DNA of 64,000 bases, taken from NCBI RefSeq assembly GCF_900312995.1, contig NZ_ONZI01000001.1, positions 992,001 through 1,056,000 of the forward strand. The letters are read 5' to 3'. The notes under the pieces are model-generated. The model saw only the letters and a list, made by a program, of their open reading frames with translations. It was not told where the DNA came from and ran no database searches. This stretch comes from Kushneria phyllosphaerae. Lineage in GTDB: Bacteria > Pseudomonadota > Gammaproteobacteria > Pseudomonadales > Halomonadaceae. Position 1 is the stretch's first letter; each line of letters begins with the position of its first letter. The translations under genes and the position numbers were made by a program. Below, piece after piece: positions 53,066 through 62,512 of this stretch.

Positions 53066-54157
53066 TCAGTCGTGGCGCTGATCGTCAGGGATGGTCACCC
53101 CCAAAAGGTGTCCATCGGGTGCCGGTATCCCCTTGCGAATCCATGCTGAAAAGCCGGGAAAGGCATGGCCCCCGTTATCGGCCGCCAGTGCCCTGGAGTT
53201 GATATGACCGCGCGACTTTAGTTCAACAAGCGGGCGGGAGGTGTCCAGGGCTTTCAGATCATATAGATAGCCGGGCAGGTAGCCCGACAGCAGCAGGCGG
53301 TAATCAACGGGCAGCCCCGGAATAATGTTTTTCACCATGTCAAAGACCAGCGTGGTGCAGTTGCTGGTCAGCGTGTTGTAAAAGGCCGGCGTGTCGCGCA
53401 GCTCGTCGGCCTTGTCGAGGTAGGCCAGAAAGAGCGTGCGTGCCGCGCCTTCCGGCAGGGCCACACGATAGAGATAGACCTCTTCTGCGCGCACGTTGGA
53501 GCGGGTGCGCACGATATCGTGCTCATCGGCGGCGACCAGCGCCATCTCGAACTGTTTGAAAAAGCCGCCGATGGCAGAAAAGGCCTCGTCGCGCTGTCGG
53601 CGAATCTCGACGGAAAACACCAGCTGGCGGCCGTCATCAAAGCCGAAGCTGACCAGTGTGTGGGCGATGGCCGGCCCCATCCAGTAGGAGACGATCAGAT
53701 CCGTGGAGGCCAGTTCGGAAAGATCATAGGTGCGTGTCTCCCAGCGCTCGGTATAGCGCTCCGGCGTCAGCCAGTCGAAGTTGCGCACGTTCTCGATCGT
53801 GACAAGGTCCCTGTCGATGACAGCATGGGGCAGACGCGACACGTCATCGGCCCAGTCCCGATCATTTCGGGGCGCAATGCTTTGCCACCAGATCATCAGA
53901 ACCGTCAGTGCCAGAAGCCATGCCGTCAGAACGATTCGGCGTCGCAGAATGGGCACATGCAGGGTCGCCAGCACTGCCCCCAGTCCGATAACGCCCCAGC
54001 CTGCCATGACCATTACGGTCACGGCAGAAGGCCCCGGCAGCTGATAAAAAAGCGCCAGTGCGCCCCACAGGGTGGCCGGCACGATCAGCAGCGCGGCGAC
54101 AAGACGCCAAGTCCAGCGCAGGGTGGAGCGCAAGCCGCGTGTTAAAGGGGAGGGCAT
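53066..54157 (-). CDS. DUF4105 membrane protein
   Basis: A 363-residue protein with three N-terminal hydrophobic segments (about residues 17-95). The DUF4105 core follows: DRDWADDVSRLPHAVIDRDLVTIENVRNFDW, then TLVSFGFDDGRQLVFSVEIRRQRDE and FYNTLTSNCTTLVF, where the Cys near SNCTT is a plausible active residue. The family has a papain-like appearance but no proven activity. It is divergent from the DUF2243 gene. Confidence 0.82.
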   Translation of the reverse strand: MPSPLTRGLRSTLRWTWRLVAALLIVPATLWGALALFYQLPGPSAVTVMVMAGWGVIGLGAVLATLHVPILRRRIVLTAWLLALTVLMIWWQSIAPRNDRDWADDVSRLPHAVIDRDLVTIENVRNFDWLTPERYTERWETRTYDLSELASTDLIVSYWMGPAIAHTLVSFGFDDGRQLVFSVEIRRQRDEAFSAIGGFFKQFEMALVAADEHDIVRTRSNVRAEEVYLYRVALPEGAARTLFLAYLDKADELRDTPAFYNTLTSNCTTLVFDMVKNIIPGLPVDYRLLLSGYLPGYLYDLKALDTSRPLVELKSRGHINSRALAADNGGHAFPGFSAWIRKGIPAPDGHLLGVTIPDDQRHD

Positions 54158-54284
54158 GAAGGGGCTCCGGTCATTGCGATCAGGGAAATTTTTAAATCGG
54201 GCATGATGTCGGATCCGCTGTCATGCGCCAGGCTTGAGCCAAAGATAACGCATTGCCCGAGCGAGAGCCTGCCAGGAGAGCACC

Positions 54285-54755
54285 ATGGCCATACCGTCCC
54301 CCGTTGCACCGGATATCCGCCGCACCATGATCGCTGCCATATTGCTCGGCATCGGCTTCATGGCCGCCATTGATGAAATCATCTTTCACCAGGTGCTGGC
54401 CTGGCACCACTTCATCGATACCGGTTCCTCGGCACTGGCGCTGGCCTCTGATGGCCTGTTGCACACCATGGAGCTGGTGCTCTTCATTGTTGGGGCCTTC
54501 ATGATGATCGAACTGCATGGGCGTGCCGCTCAGGCCCCCGGCTATCGTGGCCCCGGGTTCCTGCTCGGCATGGGCGGTTTTCAGACCTTTGACGGGATCG
54601 TCGATCACAAGATTCTCGGTCTTCATCAGGTGCGCTATGTCGAGCATGTCTGGCTCTACGATATCGCCTGGGTCGGCGCGGGGCTTGTAGTGCTGGCCAT
54701 CGGCTGGAAGCTTTTGCAGCGTGCGCGGCAGGGGCAGGCGACAAGTCAGCACTGA
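54285..54755 (+). CDS. DUF2243 membrane protein
   Basis: A 156-residue protein with four hydrophobic segments. GIGFMAAIDEIIFHQVLAWHHF and GFQTFDGIVDHKILGLHQVRYV are the DUF2243 signature, rich in conserved His. It lies 16 bp before the CtaG-type gene, and this pairing is common, suggesting a link to cytochrome oxidase or copper handling. Function unproven. Confidence 0.85.
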   Translation: MAIPSPVAPDIRRTMIAAILLGIGFMAAIDEIIFHQVLAWHHFIDTGSSALALASDGLLHTMELVLFIVGAFMMIELHGRAAQAPGYRGPGFLLGMGGFQTFDGIVDHKILGLHQVRYVEHVWLYDIAWVGAGLVVLAIGWKLLQRARQGQATSQH

Positions 54756-54771
54756 TCAGACAGGCACCGCC

Positions 54772-55632
54772 GTGACCGCCCACTCGACCCTGCACGCGCC
54801 CATGGCCATGGGCGCGACTTCTGCCATTGCATGGCTGCTGATCGCTTGTCTCTGGCTTGTCTATATCGCGGGCGTCTGGCGCACGCATCGACAAAAGCCC
54901 TGGCCCTGGTGGCGAACGCTTTTGTTCACGGCAGGCTGTCTCACGCTTGCCGTGGCGTTTGTGCCCGCGCTCATGCACGCCGCCCATCAGGACGTGCGCT
55001 GGCACATGGTGCAGCATCTATTGCTGGGCATGTTCGCCCCGCTCGGTCTGGTGTTTGCCACCCCCATGACGCTTTTGTTGCGCAATCTGCCGCCCGGTGG
55101 CGCTCGACGGCTGGTGCGCTTTCTGGGCACAGTACCGGTGCGCGTGCTGACCCATCCTGTTATCGCGGCACTTCTGGATATCGGCGGCATGTATCTGCTC
55201 TACATGACGCCACTGTATGCCATGAGCCTCTCCACGCCGTGGCTGGGTCATTTTCTGCATCTGCACTTCATTATTTCTGGCACGCTTTTTACCTGGGCGA
55301 TTGCCGGGCCTGACCCTGCGCCGCATCGCCCGGGCTGGCGCATGCGCATGGGCGTGCTGTTCGTTGCCATGGTGGCACACGCTACGCTGGGCAAGCTCTT
55401 GTATGCCTTTGGTTTCCCGCACGGCACCGGCGCCGGGCTCGAGGAACTTCATCAGGCGGCGATGTGGATGTACTACTGGGGGGATCTGGCCGAAGCGGTG
55501 CTGGTGGCAGCATTGATGCTGGCCTGGCTGCGCCGTCGCCGTCGTGCGCTGCACCCTGATGGGCCCCCGGCGGACACTCGTACCGGCTCGGACGCGTCAT
55601 TGCGGGTCGATGATCCTGGCAAAATGGCGTAG
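54772..55632 (+). CDS. CtaG-type cytochrome c oxidase assembly protein (caa3_CtaG)
   Basis: A 286-residue polytopic protein beginning at GTG 54772. HAAHQDVRWHMVQHLLLGMFAPLGLVFATP, PLYAMSLSTPWLGHFLHLHFI and MVAHATLGKLLYAFGFP supply the clustered His and Met residues of the caa3_CtaG family. It is thought to assist copper-site assembly of heme-copper oxidases, or copper supply generally. It follows the DUF2243 gene and precedes the ccm operon. Confidence 0.85.
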   Translation: MTAHSTLHAPMAMGATSAIAWLLIACLWLVYIAGVWRTHRQKPWPWWRTLLFTAGCLTLAVAFVPALMHAAHQDVRWHMVQHLLLGMFAPLGLVFATPMTLLLRNLPPGGARRLVRFLGTVPVRVLTHPVIAALLDIGGMYLLYMTPLYAMSLSTPWLGHFLHLHFIISGTLFTWAIAGPDPAPHRPGWRMRMGVLFVAMVAHATLGKLLYAFGFPHGTGAGLEELHQAAMWMYYWGDLAEAVLVAALMLAWLRRRRRALHPDGPPADTRTGSDASLRVDDPGKMA

Positions 55633-55692
55633 ACTGCGCCGCAAATTGCTTGCCCCCTCCATGACGTGTGCCCGACCTGATGCGGTGTACAC

Positions 55693-56385
55693 GTGACGTA
55701 TTGTGCGGACCCCGTCTTGCAACTCGACATCCAAAAGCTTGGCTGCGAGCGCGATGAGCGCTGGCTTTTCAGCGACCTTGACTGGCAGATCAATCCGGGC
55801 GAGCTGTGGCGCATTGAAGGCCCCAACGGCTCTGGCAAGACCACGCTGTTGCGCATTCTTTCCGGCCAAATGGCGGACTATACCGGCACGCTCTCCTGGC
55901 ACGGCGAGAAGCTTTCCCGCTGTCGCGAGGCCTTTATGGCCTCGATGCTTTATATCGGTCATCGTCCGGGCGTCAAAAAGGCGCTCACGGCGCTTGAAAA
56001 CCTCGACTGGTATCAGGCCATGAGTACGGTGGAGGAGGGCGGCGCCCGGGCACGTCGCGACGCCTGCTTTCAGGCGCTCGAGGCGGTGGGGCTGGCAGGC
56101 TTTGAGGAGACGCCGGTGGAGGCACTTTCCGCCGGTCAGCAGCGCCGCGTGGCGCTGGCCAGGCTGGCCCTTGGGCATCAACGGCTCTGGATTCTGGATG
56201 AACCCTTTACCGCCATCGACCGCGACGGCGTGCGTCAGCTGGAGCGCTGGATGATGGCGCACTGTGAGGCCGGTGGCAGTGTGGTGGTGACTTCGCATCA
56301 TGACAGCGGGGAACTTTTACCCGCGTCCAGGGTTCTTAGAAACCTTCGCTTTGACGGGCAGGGAGGCGTACACGTTGACTGCTGA
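55693..56385 (+). CDS. ccmA: Heme exporter ATPase CcmA
   Basis: A 230-residue ABC ATPase. Walker A is GPNGSGKTT (about residue 37), the signature is LSAGQQRRVALARLAL, and Walker B is LWILDEPF. It energises release of holo-CcmE with CcmBCD. It starts with GTG at 55693 and opens the full ccmABCDEFGHI operon. Confidence 0.93.
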   Translation: MTYCADPVLQLDIQKLGCERDERWLFSDLDWQINPGELWRIEGPNGSGKTTLLRILSGQMADYTGTLSWHGEKLSRCREAFMASMLYIGHRPGVKKALTALENLDWYQAMSTVEEGGARARRDACFQALEAVGLAGFEETPVEALSAGQQRRVALARLALGHQRLWILDEPFTAIDRDGVRQLERWMMAHCEAGGSVVVTSHHDSGELLPASRVLRNLRFDGQGGVHVDC

Positions 56386-57097
56386 GCGCGCCGGCCCCCG
56401 CAGGGCTGTCGAGCCTCTGCCGGGCCTCTGGCAGGGATTTGCGGCCACGCTGGGTCGCGACTGTCGGCTGCGTTTTCGTCGCCGCAGCGAGCTGGCCAAT
56501 CCGCTGATCTTCTTTGCGCTGATCGTTACCCTCTTTCCGCTGGGTCTGGCGCCTGACAGCACGCTGCTGTCAGGCATCGCGCCCGGACTTTTATGGGTCG
56601 CCGCGCTGCTGTCGGTGCTGCTGTCTCTCGATGGTCTTTTTCGCGATGACTTCGATGACGGCACGCTCGAGCAGCTTCTGCTCGCCCCGCAGCCGGCCAG
56701 CGTGCTGGTGCTGGCCAAGATCGTGGCGCACTGGCTGACCACCGGCCTGCCGCTGGCGCTGATCTCGCCGCTGCTGGCGGTCATGCTGTCCCTGCCCGGT
56801 CACAGCATGGGCGTTTTGATGCTGACGCTGCTTTTGGGCTCGGCCACGCTGAGCCTGGTGGGCGCCATTGGCGCGGCGCTGACCGTGGGGCTTCGGCGCG
56901 GTGGCGTGCTGCTGTCGCTGCTGATTTTACCGCTGTATACGCCAGTGCTGATCTTTGGCGCCGGTACGGTACGCCTTGCCGTGGACGGCGCCGTGATTGC
57001 GCCCTGGCTTGCGCTGATGGGCGCCATGCTCGCCCTGTCCCTGCTGGCCGCGCCCTGGGCGGCGGCCGCTGCCCTGAAACTCTCGCTTGATGGCTGA
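56375..57097 (+). CDS. ccmB: Heme exporter permease CcmB
   Basis: A 240-residue membrane protein with six helices. RRRSELANPLIFFALIVTLFPL and FRDDFDDGTLEQLLLAPQP are CcmB signatures. The start is a TTG at 56375, overlapping ccmA by 11 bp, with GGGAGG about 8 bases upstream; no ATG or GTG start sits as well with this ribosome site. Confidence 0.9.
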   Translation: MTAERAGPRRAVEPLPGLWQGFAATLGRDCRLRFRRRSELANPLIFFALIVTLFPLGLAPDSTLLSGIAPGLLWVAALLSVLLSLDGLFRDDFDDGTLEQLLLAPQPASVLVLAKIVAHWLTTGLPLALISPLLAVMLSLPGHSMGVLMLTLLLGSATLSLVGAIGAALTVGLRRGGVLLSLLILPLYTPVLIFGAGTVRLAVDGAVIAPWLALMGAMLALSLLAAPWAAAAALKLSLDG

Positions 57098-57138
57098 CCC
57101 TGCCCCGGCACCGACTTGAACAACGTTGATCGATAATC

Positions 57139-57888
57139 ATGTGGCCCATTATTCATAAACTCGGCTCCCCCAAATGGTTCTACACCATGAGCGGGCGCTG
57201 GCTGCCGTTTCTCTGGGGGATCGGTACGATCCTGGTCGTTACGGGCAGTGTCTGGGGACTGGCCTTTGCACCGCCCGACTACCAGCAGGGCGACAGCTTT
57301 CGCATTCTCTACGTGCATGTGCCGGCCGCCATTCTGGCGCAGTCCTGCTTTGCGCTGATGGCGAGTTGCAGCCTGATCTTTCTGGTCTGGCGCATCAAGC
57401 TGGCGGATATGGTGGCCGGCGCCGCGGCGCCCTTTGGTGCGGCGATGACCTTCAGCGCGCTGTTTTCCGGTGCCATCTGGGGTGTGCCGACCTGGGGCAC
57501 CTGGTGGGTGTGGGATGCGCGACTGACCTCGATGCTGCTGCTGCTGTTTCTCTATCTGGGCATCATGGCCCTGCGGGGTGCCTTTGCCTCCCGCGATGGC
57601 GGTGCCCGGGCGGCGGCCATCCTGTCGCTGGTCGGGGTCATCAACCTGCCAATCATCAAGTATTCGGTGGTGTGGTGGAACACGCTGCATCAGGGCGCCA
57701 CCTTCAGCCTGACCGAAAAGCCGGCCATGCCGGCGAGCATGTGGCTGCCGCTTCTGCTCATGGTCGTCGGGTTCTATCTGCTGTTTGCCGCCGTCACGGT
57801 GGCCCGCACGCGCAACGAGATCATCAGACGCCAGCCCACCGCCCGCTGGGTGCGCGCGCTGGTGCAGGGAGGGCGCAATGGCCTTTGA
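57139..57888 (+). CDS. ccmC: Heme-handling protein CcmC
   Basis: A 249-residue six-helix protein of the heme-handling family. The tryptophan-rich WGTWWVWDARLTS motif is intact, and conserved His residues occur in LYVHVPAAI and WWNTLHQGA. It loads heme onto CcmE. It overlaps ccmD by 11 bp. Confidence 0.94.
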   Translation: MWPIIHKLGSPKWFYTMSGRWLPFLWGIGTILVVTGSVWGLAFAPPDYQQGDSFRILYVHVPAAILAQSCFALMASCSLIFLVWRIKLADMVAGAAAPFGAAMTFSALFSGAIWGVPTWGTWWVWDARLTSMLLLLFLYLGIMALRGAFASRDGGARAAAILSLVGVINLPIIKYSVVWWNTLHQGATFSLTEKPAMPASMWLPLLLMVVGFYLLFAAVTVARTRNEIIRRQPTARWVRALVQGGRNGL

Positions 57889-58093
57889 ATCGCTGGCCGA
57901 TTTCTGGGCCATGAATGGCTACGCCGTCTATGTCTGGCCGGCCTTTGGGGTCGTGCTGGGCAGTCTGGTGGCGTTTGCCCTCTATAGCCTGCTGGAACAG
58001 CGTCGGCTGCTGCGCCACGTGGCCGCGCTCGAACGACGTGAAAGACAGTGTCCCACGGCTCGCCCCGCCACCGATGACGGAGAGACGACATGA
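57878..58093 (+). CDS. ccmD: CcmD, small heme-exporter subunit
   Basis: A 71-residue protein with one membrane helix ([23 protein letters not shown]) after a short N-terminus carrying the conserved [10 protein letters not shown] charged cytoplasmic tail follows. It holds the CcmABC complex to CcmE. It overlaps both neighbours. Confidence 0.9.
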   Translation: MAFESLADFWAMNGYAVYVWPAFGVVLGSLVAFALYSLLEQRRLLRHVAALERRERQCPTARPATDDGETT

Positions 58094-58578
58094 AGGCGCA
58101 TCGTCGACAGCGGCTGACCCTCATTGTGGTGCTGGTGGCCCTGGCAGGCGTGGCCATCGGGCTTGCGCTCTATGCGCTGCGGGCCAACATGAACCTTTTC
58201 TATTCTCCGACCCAGATCAGTGCCGGGCAGGCACCCGGTGGACGTTCGCTGCGCGCCGGCGGCGTGGTGCGTGGTAACAGTGTTCAGCGTGATCAACAGA
58301 CGCTGGATGTGACCTTTACCGTGACCGATTTCGAACATGATGTACCAGTGCACTATCGCGGCATCCTGCCGGATCTCTTCCGGGAAGGGCAGGGCGTGGT
58401 CATTGTCGGCACGCTCGACGAGCGCGGCTGGATCGAGGCCAGCGAGGTGCTGGCCAAACACGATGAAAACTATATGCCGCCGGAAGTCGACGGGGCGCTC
58501 AAGGCCGCCGAAGCGAGCAGGGCGATTCCCTCGGATGCGCCCGCGGTGGCCGACAGCCGCGCCTCCGGAACGCCCTGA
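58090..58578 (+). CDS. ccmE: Periplasmic heme chaperone CcmE
   Basis: A 162-residue single-anchor protein with an OB-fold. The heme-binding histidine lies in [13 protein letters not shown] (about residue 123), and [18 protein letters not shown] is the conserved core. It shuttles heme covalently from CcmC to CcmF/H. Confidence 0.94.
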   Translation: MKAHRRQRLTLIVVLVALAGVAIGLALYALRANMNLFYSPTQISAGQAPGGRSLRAGGVVRGNSVQRDQQTLDVTFTVTDFEHDVPVHYRGILPDLFREGQGVVIVGTLDERGWIEASEVLAKHDENYMPPEVDGALKAAEASRAIPSDAPAVADSRASGTP

Positions 58579-58590
58579 AACGAGATCGTC

Positions 58591-60564
58591 ATGCTGATTC
58601 AGATTCTTCCCGAACTCGGGCTCTACGCCATGATGCTGGCGCTTGCCATGGCGCTGGTGCAGGCCATCGTGCCGCTGGCCGGCAGTTTGACCCGTCGCCC
58701 GCTGTGGATGAGCTACGCAGTACCAATGGCCTGGGGACAGGCGCTTTTTTTGCTGACGGCCTTTGTCTGCCTGGCGCTGGGTTTTTTGTTCAATGACTTC
58801 AGCGTGACCTACATCGCTGACAATGCCAATTCCAACCTGCCCTGGTATTACCGACTCAGTGCGGTCTGGGGCGGGCATGAAGGGTCGGTACTGCTGTGGT
58901 CGATGATGATGGCCTTCTGGGGGCTGGCGGTCAGTGTCTTTTCGCGCAATCTGCCGCGTGACATGCTGGCCCGGGTGCTCTCGGTACTGGGCATGATCAA
59001 CGCAGGCTTTCTGATTTTTATTCTGGCCACGTCGAGTCCGTTCGATCGCATCCTGCCGGTGCCTCCGTCGGACGGTGCCGACCTTAATCCGCTGTTGCAG
59101 GACCCGGGGCTGATCGTACATCCGCCGATGCTTTATATGGGCTATGTCGGCTTTTCGGTGGCCTTTGCCTTTGCGCTGGCCGCACTCATGGGCGGTCGCC
59201 TGGATGCGGCCTGGACGCGCTGGGCGCGCCCCTGGACCAATCTGGCCTGGGCGTTTTTGAGCGTGGGCATTGCGCTGGGCAGCTGGTGGGCCTATTACGA
59301 GCTGGGCTGGGGTGGATGGTGGTTCTGGGACCCGGTCGAGAACGCCTCATTAATGCCCTGGCTTGCCGGTACGGCGCTGATGCACTCGCTGGCCGTGACC
59401 GAAAAGCGTGGCGGCTTCAAGAGCTGGACGGTGCTGCTGGCGATTGTCACCTTCTCGCTGTCGCTGCTGGGCACCTTTCTGGTGCGCTCGGGGGTGCTGA
59501 CCTCGGTTCATGCCTTTGCCAACGACCCTTCCCGCGGCACGTTTATCCTGATTCTGCTGGGGCTGACCGTGGGCGCCTCGCTGACGCTGTATGCCTTTCG
59601 GGCGCCCCGGGTCAAAAGCCCGCTCGGTTTTGGCTGGTTCTCCCGCGATGCGATGCTGTTGTTCAATAACATCCTGCTGCTGGTGATGATGGTGACCGTG
59701 CTGCTGGGCACGCTCTATCCGCTCATTCTCGACAGTCTGGGTCTGGGCAGGATTTCGGTAGGCCCACCCTATTTCAACACCCTGATCGTGCCGCTGACGG
59801 TAGCACTCGGGCTTTTCATGGGCACAGGCCCGGTGACGCGCTGGAAGCAGATGGCGCCGCGCGAGCTGATCAAGCGGCTGTGGCTGAGTGCGATCGTCTC
59901 GCTGATTGTCGCGCTGACGATTCCCTGGCTTTATGACGGCGCCTGGTCGCTGCCGGTCAGTCTGGGGCTTCTGGTGGCGGCGTGGATCGTGGTACCGCTG
60001 GTGCGCGAGCCGTTAACGCTGATCCGTCGCTTTGGCCTGCGCGGGCCGGCGAAGCTTTCGCGCAGCCACTACGGCATGGTGCTGGGCCATATCGGCATGG
60101 CGATGACCATTGTCGGCGTGACCATGGTGTCGAACTACGATCACGCCGATAACGTGCGCATGCGCCAGGGGCATTCGGTCGAGGTCGGCGGCTATCGCTT
60201 TACCATGACCCAGCTCAACGAGGTGCATGGCCCCAACTATCTCGCTGATCGCGCCACCGTCCGAGTGACGCAGGGCGATCGGCTGATTGCGATGCTGCAT
60301 CCGGAAAAGCGCTTTTTTGATGCCCGGCGTCAGGCCATGACCGAAACCGCGCTGGACCACGGGCTGACCCGTGACCTGTACGTGGCCATGGGCGAGCCGC
60401 TCGATGATGGCGAGTCGTGGGCGATGCGCATTCAGGTCAAACCCTTCGTGCGGTGGCTGTGGCTGGGCGCCCTTTTGATGGCCGCCGGCGGCATTCTGGC
60501 GGTCTGTGACAAGCGCTACCGTCACCGCAGTCGAACCCGACAGGCGATGGAGGCCCGTCCATGA
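58591..60564 (+). CDS. ccmF: Cytochrome c heme lyase subunit CcmF
   Basis: A 657-residue protein with about fifteen helices. The WWD motif is WGGWWFWDPVENASLMPWL, with conserved histidines in VWGGHEGSVLLW, LIVHPPMLYMGY and SVHAFANDPSRG. It forms the ligase with CcmH/CcmI that attaches heme to apocytochrome c. Length matches CcmF of E. coli (647). Confidence 0.95.
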   Translation: MLIQILPELGLYAMMLALAMALVQAIVPLAGSLTRRPLWMSYAVPMAWGQALFLLTAFVCLALGFLFNDFSVTYIADNANSNLPWYYRLSAVWGGHEGSVLLWSMMMAFWGLAVSVFSRNLPRDMLARVLSVLGMINAGFLIFILATSSPFDRILPVPPSDGADLNPLLQDPGLIVHPPMLYMGYVGFSVAFAFALAALMGGRLDAAWTRWARPWTNLAWAFLSVGIALGSWWAYYELGWGGWWFWDPVENASLMPWLAGTALMHSLAVTEKRGGFKSWTVLLAIVTFSLSLLGTFLVRSGVLTSVHAFANDPSRGTFILILLGLTVGASLTLYAFRAPRVKSPLGFGWFSRDAMLLFNNILLLVMMVTVLLGTLYPLILDSLGLGRISVGPPYFNTLIVPLTVALGLFMGTGPVTRWKQMAPRELIKRLWLSAIVSLIVALTIPWLYDGAWSLPVSLGLLVAAWIVVPLVREPLTLIRRFGLRGPAKLSRSHYGMVLGHIGMAMTIVGVTMVSNYDHADNVRMRQGHSVEVGGYRFTMTQLNEVHGPNYLADRATVRVTQGDRLIAMLHPEKRFFDARRQAMTETALDHGLTRDLYVAMGEPLDDGESWAMRIQVKPFVRWLWLGALLMAAGGILAVCDKRYRHRSRTRQAMEARP

Positions 60565-61088
60565 AAAAACGCTACTGGCTGTTCGTGCCGCTGTTGATCT
60601 TTGTGGTACTGGCGGTGCTGCTCTGGCAGGGCCTTGGGCGCGACCCGTCAAGCCGCGAGTCGGCACTGCTGGAAAAGCCCTTTCCGGCCTTTTCGCTGAC
60701 CACGCTGGAAGACCCCGATAAAAAGGTGGATGCCTCACTGCTGGAAGGGCAGGTGACGCTGATCAACGTCTGGGGCGAGTGGTGCCCGACCTGCAAGCGT
60801 GAAATGCCTCAGCTGCTGGCGTTAAAGGCGCGCGGCGTGCATCTGGTCGGGGTGGATTACAAGGACACTCGCGACAGGGGGCGCGCCTTTTTGAACGAGT
60901 TCGGCAATCCCTTTGCACTCACCGTCTTTGACCCGGAAGGGTCGCTCGGTTTTGACCTCGGCGTTTATGGGGCGCCCGAGTCCTTTATCGTCGACGCTCA
61001 GGGCAACATTCGCTATCACCACACGGGCTATATCACGCCCGAGGACGTCGAGGGCGTGATCCTGCCGGAGATTCAGCGATGGCAGTGA
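60561..61088 (+). CDS. ccmG: CcmG/DsbE thiol:disulfide interchange protein
   Basis: A 175-residue periplasmic thioredoxin-fold protein. A membrane anchor spans about residues 6-24, the active site is NVWGEWCPTCKREMP, and the cis-proline region is GVYGAPESFIVD. It reduces apocytochrome c cysteines. It overlaps ccmF by 4 bp and ccmH by 10 bp. Confidence 0.94.
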   Translation: MKKRYWLFVPLLIFVVLAVLLWQGLGRDPSSRESALLEKPFPAFSLTTLEDPDKKVDASLLEGQVTLINVWGEWCPTCKREMPQLLALKARGVHLVGVDYKDTRDRGRAFLNEFGNPFALTVFDPEGSLGFDLGVYGAPESFIVDAQGNIRYHHTGYITPEDVEGVILPEIQRWQ

Positions 61089-61579
61089 TCCCGAGGGCAC
61101 TGATGGCGCTGCTGGTGGCAGCCCTGCTGATGCTGACAGGCACGGCAGGCGCCGACGATCTGCATCACTTTGATGACCCTGCCCTGCAGGCGCGTTATGA
61201 CGGTCTGACCGCCTCGCTGCGCTGTCCCAAGTGCCAGAATCAGGCGATTGGTGACTCCGGCTCGCCCATTGCCGGCGATATGCGCACGTATGTCGCGCGC
61301 GCGCTGCGTCGTGGCGACAGTGATGAAGACATTCGTCAGGCCATGGTGGATCGTTTCGGCGATTACGTGCTGTATCGACCGCGCCTTGAGTGGCGCACCA
61401 TCGCGCTCTGGGCGGGTCCCGGCGTGGTCGTATTGCTGGGCGTTGCGGCCATTGCAGCACTGATTCGCTCGCGCCGCCTTGAGCGTGCCCAGGCACTGAA
61501 CAGTGACGAGCGACAGCGCCTTGAGACGCTGCTGTCGCGCCATGAGCGCTCGAACCATCAGGACAGGAGTCAGCAATGA
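61079..61579 (+). CDS. ccmH: Cytochrome c maturation protein CcmH
   Basis: A 166-residue protein with a signal peptide to about residue 22, the LRCPKCQNQAIGDS active-site motif (two Cys), and a membrane anchor (TIALWAGPGVVVLLGVAAIAAL). It has only the short CcmH domain; the TPR part is the separate CcmI that follows. Confidence 0.93.
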   Translation: MAVIPRALMALLVAALLMLTGTAGADDLHHFDDPALQARYDGLTASLRCPKCQNQAIGDSGSPIAGDMRTYVARALRRGDSDEDIRQAMVDRFGDYVLYRPRLEWRTIALWAGPGVVVLLGVAAIAALIRSRRLERAQALNSDERQRLETLLSRHERSNHQDRSQQ

Positions 61580-62496
61580 CGGCGTTATGGGTAGGCCTGG
61601 CCCTGCTATTGGGTGTGGCCATCATGTTTTTGCTGCTGCCGCTATGGCGCAGCCGTGGCCTGCGGGCAGCGCAATCGGCGCTGGAAACACGAGGGGATGA
61701 GGTTCAGGACAACGTCACCGTGTTTCGCGACCGACTGGCAGACCTTGAAACAGAGCTGTCGCGGGGCGAGATCGACCAGGCGCGGTTTGATACGCGGCGA
61801 CTTGAGCTTGAGCGTGACCTGCTTGCCGATACCGAGGGGCAGACGCCCCAGGAGCTGAAGTCGACCTACAGTGGCTGGTGGTTGACGGCCATCGTGGTGG
61901 TGGCCGTAGGCTTTGGCTCGCTGTATGCCTATTACCGCGAAGGCAGCGCAGGGGATCTTGAGCTTTATCAGGCCCGCCAGCAGGTCGAGCAGGACGGCGG
62001 CGAGCCGCAGCAGTTCATCGCCCGTTTTGAGCAGGAGGCCGGTCGCCAGCCCGAAAATCCCAATGTCTGGGCATCGCTCTATCCGCTGTATCGCGACAGT
62101 CAGCAGTATACAAAAGCCGATCACGCCCTGACCCGGCTGATCGATTTAAAGGGCCGGGCGCCGTCACTGGTGTCGGAGCTGGCCCAGATTCGCTTTGTTG
62201 AAAACGATCGACAGATTAATGATGACATTCGGTCGCTGGCCGACGAGGTGCTGGCAGATGACCCGCGTCAGCCCACGGTGCATGGGCTGCTGGGCTTTGC
62301 CGATTTCACGGATGGTGACTATCAGGGCGCCATGGATCACTGGCGTATCGCGATTGCCGGCAGCGATGATGAGGGCAGTCAGACCGCGCTGCGTCAGGCG
62401 ATGGCGGCGGCCAGGGCGCGGATGGGGCCCACGGCCGGCGGCGCGCCGGTCGAGCAGGACAGCGAGGCGCGCAACGAACAGGGCAGCCGGCCCTGA
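61576..62496 (+). CDS. ccmI: Cytochrome c maturation protein CcmI
   Basis: A 306-residue protein with two membrane helices (residues 4-22 and about 98-115) around a cytoplasmic loop with a leucine-zipper-like RLADLETELSRGEI. A periplasmic TPR domain follows (about 120-290, with NVWASLYPLYRDSQQYTKADHAL and HGLLGFADFTDGDYQGAMDHW). It holds apocytochrome c for the ligase and ends the operon. A Ser/Glu/Gln-rich tail follows. Confidence 0.92.
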   Translation: MTALWVGLALLLGVAIMFLLLPLWRSRGLRAAQSALETRGDEVQDNVTVFRDRLADLETELSRGEIDQARFDTRRLELERDLLADTEGQTPQELKSTYSGWWLTAIVVVAVGFGSLYAYYREGSAGDLELYQARQQVEQDGGEPQQFIARFEQEAGRQPENPNVWASLYPLYRDSQQYTKADHALTRLIDLKGRAPSLVSELAQIRFVENDRQINDDIRSLADEVLADDPRQPTVHGLLGFADFTDGDYQGAMDHWRIAIAGSDDEGSQTALRQAMAAARARMGPTAGGAPVEQDSEARNEQGSRP

Positions 62497-62512
62497 AATC
62501 GGTGCCTGCGCC